This document shows, one piece after another, positions 6,316 through 14,248 of a stretch of 15,070 nucleotides of DNA. A program made the position numbers and the translations under genes. This stretch comes from an uncultured Bacteroidales bacterium (GTDB lineage Bacteria > Bacteroidota > Bacteroidia > Bacteroidales > Muribaculaceae), in assembly GCA_958418815.1 (NCBI GenBank), contig CATZGB010000053.1:1-15070 (forward strand). The letters run 5' to 3'. Under the pieces are notes generated by a model, which was not told the DNA's origin, ran no database searches, and was given only the letters and a program-made list of their open reading frames with translations. Position 1 is the stretch's first letter. Every line of letters starts with the position of its first letter.

Positions 6316-7218
6316 ATGAGATTTTATCGAGAGAAATGTTTGGCTGCCTTCATGGAGCAATTAAGCGACTGGGTACCAAGCATACAAATACAGAAACTCG
6401 TGTTCCTACTGACGGATAATCAGGATGAGAGGGTCTACGACTTTATGCCATATAAATATGGCTGCTATTCCATGCAGTTAAGTCAAGATTTGCGGAATCT
6501 GACAAAAGAAGGATATTTACTATGCAAGGAAGATGGCGCAACTCACAACTACAAAATCGCGCGAAACGATTTAGGCCTTAGCAGATTTGTTGAAGAAAAG
6601 GATAATAGAGTTATTACTCGCATTATCAAAAGATTTGCTAATATGTCTATTTCTGAATTAATTCGATATACGTATCAGAATTATCCATTTTTCGCCATTA
6701 ATAGCAAGATGGCAAAAGATATCTTATCTGCTGTTGAATATTCGCATGTAATCAAACAACGCCCACACAAAGAAGACTCCGCTCTCATGACCATCGGATA
6801 TGAGGGACGATCACTGGAGGAATATATCGTAATTTTATTGCGAAACGATGTGCGCGTACTGTGTGACGTAAGAAAGAATGCTTACAGTCAGAAATTCGGT
6901 TTTTCAAAAGCACAGTTGGTTAAAGCATGTGACGGTGCCGGTATACGATACGAGCATATGCCAAATCTCGGGATTGTTTCTGAGAAACGTAAAGATTTAA
7001 AAACTCAGTCGGATTATGACAAGTTATTTGATGAGTATGAGTCCACAACTCTTATTGCTGCAAGGAATGAATTGAATCATCTCTTTACACTGCTTCAAAG
7101 TGATAAAAGAATTGCATTGACTTGTTTCGAACTTGACCCATTACAATGCCATCGGAGCAGAATTGCAAACAAATTAATGTCTATTTCCCAATGTAATTAT
7201 ACACTCGTAAACCTTTGA
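6316..7218 (+). CDS. DUF488-type protein with N-terminal SocA/Panacea-like domain
   Basis: A 300-aa protein. The C-terminal half (about 155-300) is a DUF488 domain: TIGYEGRSLEEYI at its start, the core strand VRVLCDVRKNAYS, and the characteristic ending TCFELDPLQCHRSRIA with a conserved Cys-His pair. The N-terminal part (about 15-80) reads IQKLVFLLT ... FMPYKYGCYSMQLSQDLRNLTKEGYL, which resembles the SocA-like (Panacea/DUF4065) fold used in antitoxins and phage-related proteins; this second assignment is weaker. DUF488 has no settled biochemical role. The gene lies between hsdS and hsdR, 30 nt after the first and 4 nt before its likely partner, so it is probably expressed with the restriction genes. 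It may sense or modify nucleic acids or modulate restriction, but that is conjecture. Confidence 0.8.
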   Translation: MRFYREKCLAAFMEQLSDWVPSIQIQKLVFLLTDNQDERVYDFMPYKYGCYSMQLSQDLRNLTKEGYLLCKEDGATHNYKIARNDLGLSRFVEEKDNRVITRIIKRFANMSISELIRYTYQNYPFFAINSKMAKDILSAVEYSHVIKQRPHKEDSALMTIGYEGRSLEEYIVILLRNDVRVLCDVRKNAYSQKFGFSKAQLVKACDGAGIRYEHMPNLGIVSEKRKDLKTQSDYDKLFDEYESTTLIAARNELNHLFTLLQSDKRIALTCFELDPLQCHRSRIANKLMSISQCNYTLVNL

Positions 7219-7222
7219 ATCT

Positions 7223-7957
7223 ATGGCAAAGACTAAAGTACTTGTTACTGTTAAAACATATCCCACCCTATCTCAAAAATACGATGAACTTGTATGCACT
7301 GCCGGTTTTTTAGAAGACGGCTCGTGGATAAGGGTATATCCTGTACCGTTCCGGAAATTAGATACTCGTTACAAGAAGTGGCAGTGGATTGAACTCGATT
7401 TAGTAAAGAACACATCTGATCCAAGAAAAGAAAGTTATCGACCTGTGGACTACGATGACATAACCCTTGGAGAAATAATAGACACTAAGAAGAATGGATG
7501 GGAACAGAGGAAAAAATATGCTTTGAAGAAAGTATATACAAATATGTCAGATCTTATTGCTGAAGCCAAGAATCGTGCCATAGGGACATCGTTAGCCGTT
7601 TTTAAACCATCCGAAATTATTGATTTTAAGTATGTACCCTGTAAAAGGGATTGGGATGAGAAAAAAGTAAAGGCTATATATGCCAGAGCTGCACAAGGTA
7701 ACTTATTTGATACAGAAGAAGAGAAGGAAGTAAAGAAATTATTTCAAATAGTCGATAAAATTCCTTATGAGTTTTCGTATGTATTTAAATCAGAAGATGG
7801 GAAAAAGCGTAAACTCATGATAGAAGACTGGGAAGTTTGTGCCCTTTACCGACGCTATGTAAAAGATTACCATCTTTCTGAAATAGAAGCTTGTGAAAAA
7901 GTACGAGAAAAATATTTAAACGAATTTGCACGAAAAAAGATTTGTATTTTTTCTTAG
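7223..7957 (+). CDS. DUF488-partner protein of unknown function, zero-frame part
   Basis: The uninterrupted frame gives 244 aa. It opens MAKTKVLVTVKTYPTLSQKYDELVC without signal peptide or membrane helix, has a tryptophan-rich region (DGSWIRVYPVPFR, YKKWQWIELDL), and continues with charged helices. I cannot name its family; it seems to travel with the DUF488 gene, which ends 4 nt upstream. The last residues after the run of six A (ICIFS, then stop at 7955-7957) look out of register: one frame back, coding continues with a plausible C-terminus to 8085. The product may therefore be a truncated form, the short form of a frameshifting gene, or the result of an indel. If the frame changes, the protein is about 287 aa and ends 2 nt before hsdR, matching the tight spacing elsewhere in the operon. 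Confidence 0.75.
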   Translation: MAKTKVLVTVKTYPTLSQKYDELVCTAGFLEDGSWIRVYPVPFRKLDTRYKKWQWIELDLVKNTSDPRKESYRPVDYDDITLGEIIDTKKNGWEQRKKYALKKVYTNMSDLIAEAKNRAIGTSLAVFKPSEIIDFKYVPCKRDWDEKKVKAIYARAAQGNLFDTEEEKEVKKLFQIVDKIPYEFSYVFKSEDGKKRKLMIEDWEVCALYRRYVKDYHLSEIEACEKVREKYLNEFARKKICIFS

Positions 7958-8085
7958 GCACTACGTTGCAACATCATTTTACCGGTAAAAATCCTTTCAT
8001 CATTATAGGAACCTTTGCTCCACCTTATCCGAAACAGAAACCACAGCAACTATCGCTTTTTGATTTCGATTTTGAGAACGACTGA
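7939..8085 (+). pseudogene. Out-of-frame C-terminal tail of the preceding gene (-1 frame)
   Basis: Reading one base back from the A AAA AAG heptamer at 7933-7939, the DNA encodes about 48 residues: DLYFFLGTTLQHHFTGKNPF, then IIIGTFAPPYPKQKPQQL and SLFDFDFEND, stopping at TGA 8083-8085. There is no start codon of its own with a plausible N-terminus, and the composition looks like normal protein rather than random translation. The stop is 2 nt before the hsdR ATG at 8088. Without this tail there would be a 130-nt gap in an otherwise compact stretch. Either an A has been lost (7 to 6) by mutation or sequencing error, or the site frameshifts during expression. Confidence 0.65.
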
Positions 8086-8087
8086 AA

Positions 8088-11000
8088 ATGAATAACACTT
8101 ATCACTATACGGAAGATTCTTACGAGCAGACGGTTCTGGATCTGTTCAGGGAGATGGACTATGAGGTGCTTCATGGGCCGGATGTTGACGCGGAATTTGG
8201 GCGAGACTTAACCGATGCCACAATCCCCGGTAAACTTCGCGAGGCTATGCTGCGCATCAACGGTCAGGATAAGGCTCCGGCTGTCGACGAGGCTATCCGC
8301 AAAATCCGTGAGCTGTTTTCGCGTCCACTCATCCCTGCCAATGTGCAACTGACCGACTGGCTTCAAAACGGTCTTGACGTGACTTTCAAAACTGGTGAGG
8401 GTGTGCTCCGCAGCGACCATGTGAGAATCCACGACATTGAGCGCCCGGAGAATAACACGTTTCAAGTTGTCAACCAGTGGACTGTTGTCAACGGACAGGC
8501 GAAGAAACGGGCAGACATCGTGGTTTTCGTCAACGGACTGCCTATCTCTATTATCGAACTGAAATCACCGAGCCGCGAAATAACCAACTCCGAGGAGGCA
8601 TATCTGCAACTGCAGAACTATATGAGGCAGGTGCCACAACTCTTCACCGCTGCGCAGATGCTCGTAATCAGCGATATGGCCGACACGCAGGTCGGCACAA
8701 TCACCGCTCCGATTGACCGTTATATGGAGTGGAAGACTACCGACGGTTCATACGAAAGCACTGCAATCGCTGATTTTCAGACTTTCTTTGAGGGTATCTT
8801 TGATCGTAAACGACTTATTGATATAATCGCAGACTTTTCGCTGTCGATGGGGAGCGACACAAAGAAAGCGCGTATCCTTGCCGGTTATCACCAGTATTTT
8901 GCTGTTAAGAAAGCGATGCAATGCACGCAGGAAGCTCTCGGACGTAAAGACGGCAAAATCGGTGTGTTTTGGCACACACAAGGTTCAGGGAAAAGTCTTT
9001 CAATGGTGTTTTATGCTCATCAGTTGCTCAAAAATCTGCTGAGTGCAACAATACTTGTGCTTACCGACCGCTTGGATCTTAACGACCAGTTGCACTCTAC
9101 GTTCGCAGCTTGCAGTGACTATCTCCGCCAGACGCCGATAAAGGCCACTGACGGCGACCATTTGTATGAGTTGCTTGAAAAACGCAAAAGCCACGGTATA
9201 ATCTTTGCAAATATTCAGAAATTCAAAGACCGCAAGGAGGCAATAACCACCCGTAACGACATAATCGTAATGAGCGATGAGGCTCACCGTTCGCAAAGCA
9301 ATGTCAAGACAAAAGTTGATACTGCAAGCGGTGAATTGAAACTCGGGTTTGCGGCAATCGTGCGGAAATTGCTCCCCAATGCCGCCTTTATCGGCTTTAC
9401 CGGTACTCCCATCGAGTCTGACGACAATGATACCCGCGAGGTTTTCGGTAACTATATCGACATATACGACATGACCCAGGCGGTAGAAGATGGTGCTACC
9501 GTTCCTGTATACTACGAGAGCCGTCTTATAAAGCTCAACCTCGACGCAGAAACATTGCGTTTGCTTGACCGCGAGTATGACAAGCTCGCCGAAGAAGGAG
9601 CCGACGATGAAGATATCAAACGCTCCAAGCAGGAGAACGCACAGCTTTATGCCTTACTCCATGCTCCCGAAACCATAGACACACTTTGTCGCGACATAAT
9701 CGAGCATTATGAGAACAATAGACAAGAACATCTCACCGGTAAGGCTATGATTGTGGCACTTGACCGCGCAACAGGCATAGCCATCTATAAGCGGCTTATC
9801 GAGTTGCGCCCCCAGTGGAAAGAGATGATCGGCGTGGTAATGACGCAAGGCAATCAAGACCCGGCGGAATGGAACGATATTATCGGTTCTCCGGCACATA
9901 AACAAGAGCTTGCGCGACAGTTCAAGGACAACAACTCGGCGATGAAGATTGCTATTGTTGTTGATATGTGGCTGACTGGGTTTGATGTGCCGAGTCTCGC
10001 CACAATGTATGTCTATAAGCCGATGAAAGGTCACAACCTGATGCAGGCAATAGCTCGCGTAAATCGCGTATTCTCGGAAAAGAGCGGCGGCCTGGTAGTG
10101 GATTACATAGGCATGGCACAGGCTTTGAAAAAAGCGATGCACGACTATACCAACCGTGATAAAAAGCGGTTCGGTGACCCCGACATAAAGAAAACCGCAT
10201 ATCAGGAATTTCTTTCAACCCTTGACCGCTGTCGCGAGTGTATGAACGGTTTTGACTATTCCGACTTTGCAACCTGCTCGAACCTTCAACGTGCAAATCT
10301 CATTAAAGGAGGCGTAAACGTGCTGCTCGACCCCAATAATATTGTCAGCACACGGTGCGAGGGTAACGTTACCAAGTATGATAGCGTTCAAAAGGTATTT
10401 ATCGACGAGGGCAGGCGTCTTGCACAAGCCACAACATTGTGCCGCAGCCTGTTGTCACCGGCAGAAAAGTTTGAGGAAGCATATTTTGAAGCTGTGCGCA
10501 CACTCCTTGTGCGCCTTACATCCAACAAGAAAATTACTCGTAAAATTATTGACGAGCGGATTACCAATCTGCTTAAAGTTGCAGTAAAGGCTGACGGAGT
10601 TGTAGAAATACTCAACACGAAAGATACTGAGTTCAACCTCTTTGATGAGAAATTCCTCAAGGAGGTGGCAGACATGAAGGAGAAGAACCTCGCTCTTGAA
10701 CTTCTCAAACGATTACTCGAACAGCATATCCGTAAACATGCTAAGAAGAACATGACGCAAGCCGACAAATTCAGCGAAATGCTTGATGCCCGACTTGCCG
10801 AATATCTGCGCGGACTGATAAGCAACGAGGAGGTGATTCAGGAATTGCTTAAAATGGCCCGCGAGCTGAAAGCCCACGCCGAGCAGGCATCGGAGTTTGG
10901 CTTAACCGAGGAGGAGCAGGCTTTCTACGACGCACTGACCCGTCCGCAGGCCGTGAAAGATTTCTACGAGAACGACACTCTCGTAGCGATGGCAAAGGAA

Positions 11001-11255
11001 TTAACTGAAGCTCTTCGCAACAGCAAGACCATTGACTGGCGACAGAAAGAGTCAGCCCGCGCCAATATGCGCCGTATGGTAAAGCGTCTGCTCAAAAAGT
11101 ACAAATACCCACCCGAGGAACAGGAGAAGGCATTGGAGACCGTCATCAAACAGTGCGAGCTATATGCCGACAGTGACGAGTATGACTCGCCTGTTCAAAG
11201 TTTCGTACCATATGAGTTCGATAATACAGATTATAATTTAGCAGCAGAACCGTAA
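8088..11255 (+). CDS. hsdR: Type I restriction-modification system, endonuclease/translocase subunit HsdR
   Basis: A 1055-aa motor-nuclease that pulls DNA through the complex with ATP and cuts it at a distance when the recognition site is unmethylated. The N-terminal PD-(D/E)XK nuclease has Asp143 and Glu157-x-Lys159 (ADIVVF ... IIELKSP). The helicase core follows: Walker A TQGSGKS at 297-303, DEAH box at 397-400, TGTP at 438-441, GFDVPSL from 631, and motif VI QAIARVNR at 653-660. The remainder, to about 1055, is helical and should contact HsdM. All motifs are present and the length is normal, so the protein should be active. It follows the split accessory gene by 2 nt if the -1 frame is read, and ends 1 nt before the next gene. 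Confidence 0.97.
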   Translation: MNNTYHYTEDSYEQTVLDLFREMDYEVLHGPDVDAEFGRDLTDATIPGKLREAMLRINGQDKAPAVDEAIRKIRELFSRPLIPANVQLTDWLQNGLDVTFKTGEGVLRSDHVRIHDIERPENNTFQVVNQWTVVNGQAKKRADIVVFVNGLPISIIELKSPSREITNSEEAYLQLQNYMRQVPQLFTAAQMLVISDMADTQVGTITAPIDRYMEWKTTDGSYESTAIADFQTFFEGIFDRKRLIDIIADFSLSMGSDTKKARILAGYHQYFAVKKAMQCTQEALGRKDGKIGVFWHTQGSGKSLSMVFYAHQLLKNLLSATILVLTDRLDLNDQLHSTFAACSDYLRQTPIKATDGDHLYELLEKRKSHGIIFANIQKFKDRKEAITTRNDIIVMSDEAHRSQSNVKTKVDTASGELKLGFAAIVRKLLPNAAFIGFTGTPIESDDNDTREVFGNYIDIYDMTQAVEDGATVPVYYESRLIKLNLDAETLRLLDREYDKLAEEGADDEDIKRSKQENAQLYALLHAPETIDTLCRDIIEHYENNRQEHLTGKAMIVALDRATGIAIYKRLIELRPQWKEMIGVVMTQGNQDPAEWNDIIGSPAHKQELARQFKDNNSAMKIAIVVDMWLTGFDVPSLATMYVYKPMKGHNLMQAIARVNRVFSEKSGGLVVDYIGMAQALKKAMHDYTNRDKKRFGDPDIKKTAYQEFLSTLDRCRECMNGFDYSDFATCSNLQRANLIKGGVNVLLDPNNIVSTRCEGNVTKYDSVQKVFIDEGRRLAQATTLCRSLLSPAEKFEEAYFEAVRTLLVRLTSNKKITRKIIDERITNLLKVAVKADGVVEILNTKDTEFNLFDEKFLKEVADMKEKNLALELLKRLLEQHIRKHAKKNMTQADKFSEMLDARLAEYLRGLISNEEVIQELLKMARELKAHAEQASEFGLTEEEQAFYDALTRPQAVKDFYENDTLVAMAKELTEALRNSKTIDWRQKESARANMRRMVKRLLKKYKYPPEEQEKALETVIKQCELYADSDEYDSPVQSFVPYEFDNTDYNLAAEP

Positions 11256-11256
11256 T

Positions 11257-12027
11257 ATGACACAAAGAAAACATACTATAATTGTTTTAGGTATCTTAGG
11301 CTTTTTTTCCCTCGGCTTAGCCTATGTTATCTCCATAAATATGGAGATGGGCTTTTGCTCAATCAATTCAGGCTTAATTTCTAATAATTTTCTCTTTACA
11401 TGCTTTACCGGCGCATTTGCGAGCTTATTGGTATTAATAGCAACTGAAATACACAGTTTTCAACGAGCTTGTAAAGAATTTGATCAATTCTTATTTTCAC
11501 AATTAGTATTAATATACGGTCAATTACAAATAGCCGACAAGAACATCACCAAGTTATTAAATAAGACAGATCTCGTCCCCTACAACCTACTAAGTATGTT
11601 GTCTAATACCATAAATCAAATAACTCCTTCTTTACGTTCATTGGACTATAATAAGTTTTTTAACACGAGGAAATCTAACATAATAACGGGTATAATTAAT
11701 AGACTTTACAATACAGAGATATCTCAAATGGACGAATTATCTCGGAATTGTGTTTATTTACCTATGGCAATTAATACAGATAAGTTGAACTTGTTGAATA
11801 TGGGGAATTTAAATCCTATTATTACATCAAGCTCGCCGAACACTCAACAGGTTTTAAAAGCACTGTATAATGAGATTTCCCAATTAGAATCAATAATACT
11901 ATTCGACATTACAGAACTTAATGCTGTATGTAATAATCGTTTTCATTGGAATGAAATAGAGAAGGCAATATCAAATGTTCCTACTATAGACAATTCTTTA
12001 GAAGAATTCATTTCCAAATACAAATAA
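11257..12027 (+). CDS. Two-helix membrane protein of unknown function
   Basis: A 256-aa protein I do not recognise. Two N-terminal membrane helices are clear, about residues 8-27 (IIVLGILGFFSLGLAYVISI) and 46-63 (FLFTCFTGAFASLLVLIA); the basic start MTQRKH suggests both ends are cytoplasmic with a short outside loop. The remaining 190 residues are soluble, rich in Asn, Leu, Ile and Ser, and probably helical, with no catalytic motif that I can see. It begins 1 nt after the hsdR stop, so it is almost certainly translated with hsdR, yet it is much more AT-rich than hsdR, which suggests a separate origin. Two-TM proteins with a cytoplasmic domain serve as effectors or anchors in several defence systems, but a role here is only a guess. 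Confidence 0.8.
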   Translation: MTQRKHTIIVLGILGFFSLGLAYVISINMEMGFCSINSGLISNNFLFTCFTGAFASLLVLIATEIHSFQRACKEFDQFLFSQLVLIYGQLQIADKNITKLLNKTDLVPYNLLSMLSNTINQITPSLRSLDYNKFFNTRKSNIITGIINRLYNTEISQMDELSRNCVYLPMAINTDKLNLLNMGNLNPIITSSSPNTQQVLKALYNEISQLESIILFDITELNAVCNNRFHWNEIEKAISNVPTIDNSLEEFISKYK

Positions 12028-12063
12028 TGAATTGCCCCATAACCTCAAATATCTAAAGGCATT

Positions 12064-13632
12064 ATGACGATTGATGATATAATGGCATTGATAGCTTCGG
12101 ATGAGTCGCGGACTCTGGAGCTGAAGAAGACTACCGGCGAATTGAAAGACGGTATGCATACGGCGTGCGCGTTTCTCAATACTGAGGGTGGCTGGCTGAT
12201 TTTCGGTGTCGCACCGAAGTCACTGAAGATTATCGGTCAGCAAGTGACCGACGATACTAAGCGGGAGATTGCTCAGGCTCTTGCCGGACTGGAGCCTGCT
12301 TACGATATTCCACCCATTTATGTTGACGTTCCGGAGTATCCGGGCAATAAAGTAATTGCATTTCACTTTGATGGTTGGAAATTGGGAGATAAACCCTATA
12401 CTTTCCGTGGCAGACCTTACTACAAGATTGAGAGCACAACGAAGATTATGCCGCGTGATATGTATGACGAGCGCATTCGGATTCATGAGCCTCATTCCTA
12501 TTCTTGGGAATCTCTTCCGGCAAGAGGTGTCAGTTTTTCGGATTTGAATCGTGACCGAATACTCGGTTGTATCCGTCTTGGAGTGGAGGGCGGACGAATC
12601 CCTGAGTCTGCGTTGACCGCTCCAATTGAGGACACATTGGCAAAGTGGAAACTTACGGTCAATGGTGTGCCGACCAACGGAGCCGCCATGCTTTTCTCTA
12701 ATAACATATACCCTTACGACAACTTTCAGTTAAGGTTGGCTCGTTTCCTCGGTAACGACAAACTTGAATTCATCGACAATCAACGAGCCGAAGGAAACTT
12801 CTTCGACCTCCTTGACGCTGGTATGGCGTTTTTATTCAAGCATCTTAATCTCAGCGGCAAAATCACAAACAGAAGCCTTATGAGGGAGGAACGTCTTGAA
12901 GTACCCGTAAGCGCATTGAGAGAAGCCTTAATCAATGCCTTGGCACATCGCCAGTGGGAGAAGGCTAATCTGACAATCAGCATCGCAGTCTACGACGACC
13001 GCGTGGAGATTGCCAACCCCGGCATACTTCCACCCAAAATTACAGCCGAAACTATCAAAGATTCGCATGAGTCATACCCATATAATCGGAATATGGCACA
13101 TGCCCTCTACCGCTCAACCTTCCTTGAAAGCTGGGGCAGCGGCATCCGCCGCATCATCGAAGCCTGCCGCGAGCAAGGCGTTGAAGAACCCACATGGCGT
13201 TGGGACGGAGCATTCGTCTATGTCACCTTCAAACGACCGACCAAGCACCGCTCAAGTACCGACCAAGTACTGACCAAGCACGATGATGAACCGCTCAACC
13301 ACCGCTCAAGTACCGACCAAGTACTGACCAAGCACGATGATGAACCGCTCAACCACCGCTCAACCACCGCTCAACTACCGTCCAACTACCGTCCAAGTAC
13401 CGCTCAAGTACAGAAACTTATTCTTTCGATGAACGATGAATATATGACAATGAGTGAGTTAATGGAGTGTGTAGGATTAAAGCACCGCACCACATTCCGA
13501 GAAAACTACTTGCTTCCTGCCATAGAGGATGGAGCAATAGGGTTATTATATCCTGATGTCCCCAATCACCCGAAACAGAAATATCACTTGACGGAGGACG
13601 CAAATAAATGGAAAGAGGCTCATAAATTGTAA
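12064..13632 (+). CDS. AlbA_2 (Schlafen-like) and HATPase domain protein with winged-helix C-terminus
   Basis: A 522-aa protein of the 'ATP-binding / AlbA_2 domain' family often found near type I restriction genes. The N-terminal AlbA_2 domain (about 10-125) shows ESRTLELKKTTGELKDGMHTACAFLNTEGGWLIFGV when read in two pieces, and is a putative nucleic-acid-binding or Schlafen-like fold. The HATPase_c_4 region (about 285-390) has EALINALAHRQW from 287, NPGILPP from 318 and WGSGIRRI from 357, the boxes of a GHKL ATP site. Residues about 391-448 are a low-complexity linker from tandem DNA repeats. Residues about 449-522 look like a winged helix. AAAGG stands 5 nt before ATG 12064. Likely a transcription or RNA-level regulator, or an accessory defence factor; the domains are clear and the role is not. 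Confidence 0.85.
   Translation: MTIDDIMALIASDESRTLELKKTTGELKDGMHTACAFLNTEGGWLIFGVAPKSLKIIGQQVTDDTKREIAQALAGLEPAYDIPPIYVDVPEYPGNKVIAFHFDGWKLGDKPYTFRGRPYYKIESTTKIMPRDMYDERIRIHEPHSYSWESLPARGVSFSDLNRDRILGCIRLGVEGGRIPESALTAPIEDTLAKWKLTVNGVPTNGAAMLFSNNIYPYDNFQLRLARFLGNDKLEFIDNQRAEGNFFDLLDAGMAFLFKHLNLSGKITNRSLMREERLEVPVSALREALINALAHRQWEKANLTISIAVYDDRVEIANPGILPPKITAETIKDSHESYPYNRNMAHALYRSTFLESWGSGIRRIIEACREQGVEEPTWRWDGAFVYVTFKRPTKHRSSTDQVLTKHDDEPLNHRSSTDQVLTKHDDEPLNHRSTTAQLPSNYRPSTAQVQKLILSMNDEYMTMSELMECVGLKHRTTFRENYLLPAIEDGAIGLLYPDVPNHPKQKYHLTEDANKWKEAHKL
13235..13408 (+). repeat. 11-bp and 54-bp tandem repeats inside the AlbA_2 gene
   Basis: Two identical 54-bp copies lie back to back at 13246-13299 and 13300-13353. 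Both are built from an 11-bp unit, YACCGNYCAAS, which also runs alone before them (13235-13245) and after them in five copies (13354-13408: CACCGCTCAAC twice, TACCGTCCAAC, TACCGTCCAAG, TACCGCTCAAG). Change by a 54-bp unit keeps the reading frame; change by an 11-bp unit shifts it and would cut off the winged-helix end. The encoded peptide repeats HRSSTDQVLTKHDDEPLN. Confidence 0.9.
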
Positions 13633-13638
13633 ATCTGT

Positions 13639-14226
13639 ATGTTTAAAAGTAATATTCAATATGCTACCCAAGCAAAAGGTTCTATTGGTGAAATGTATCT
13701 TACCATAAGGCTATTGTTGCTTGGTCATGACGTAGCCAATACAAATTTCACTGTAAAAAATACTGCTTATTACGATCTATTATGTAGAAAAGATGGGAAA
13801 GGTAAGGCCTATCCTCTACAAGTAAAAACCTCTTTCTCTAATTCGTTTAGAGTTGGAATGAATCATGGTGACTTTATAGATGAAAACGGATGTTTTGCAG
13901 AAATCAAAGGCAGAAAACGTGCAGAAGAAAAAGTACAGTGTTCATGGGCCTTCGTAGAGTGCAACGGAACAGAGTCAAATCCTGAATTTAGAGTTTTCAT
14001 ACTAAACAGACAACAAGTTATTGATTTAATTGTGGCATCTGAATATTGGTATCTAACGGATTGCGGGAAAAATATACCTCATGTTAAGCCATCAGGCGAT
14101 GTGGGATTAATTTCAATTTGGCTTGAAGGTAAATCTGGTGAAGTTACAAAACTGCATACCACTATTTTCCCAAATCCATTAAATGGGATAAGTCAAGAAA
14201 ATAAGTGGGATAATATTTGGAAGTAA
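13639..14226 (+). CDS. PD-(D/E)XK-like nuclease family protein
   Basis: A 195-aa protein with the pattern of a compact PD-(D/E)XK nuclease. Glu18 lies in KGSIGEMYLTIRLLLLGHDV, Asp46 follows the strand FTVKNTAYYDLL, and Gln61-Val-Lys63 forms the E/Q-x-K signature in PLQVKTS. This order of helix, Asp strand and (E/Q)xK strand is typical of Holliday-resolvase-like and restriction-type folds; Gln replacing the Glu of the last motif is seen in some active members. It has no membrane helix. It starts 6 nt after the AlbA_2 gene and is AT-rich like the HNH gene that follows. It could be an effector nuclease of a small two- or three-gene module, or a further restriction enzyme without a visible methylase. 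The fold is likely; the activity is unproven. Confidence 0.75.
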   Translation: MFKSNIQYATQAKGSIGEMYLTIRLLLLGHDVANTNFTVKNTAYYDLLCRKDGKGKAYPLQVKTSFSNSFRVGMNHGDFIDENGCFAEIKGRKRAEEKVQCSWAFVECNGTESNPEFRVFILNRQQVIDLIVASEYWYLTDCGKNIPHVKPSGDVGLISIWLEGKSGEVTKLHTTIFPNPLNGISQENKWDNIWK

Positions 14227-14248
14227 AATTATAGACAAGAGCTAATTA

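Noticed and set aside
9654..10142. Long leftward frame opposite hsdR (162 codons)
   Set aside because: Shadow of hsdR: it lies wholly inside the conserved helicase region of the opposite strand and has no domain of its own.
13246..13353. CRISPR array
   Set aside because: The 54-bp repeats are directly adjacent with no spacers, lie in frame inside a coding gene, and no cas gene is present.
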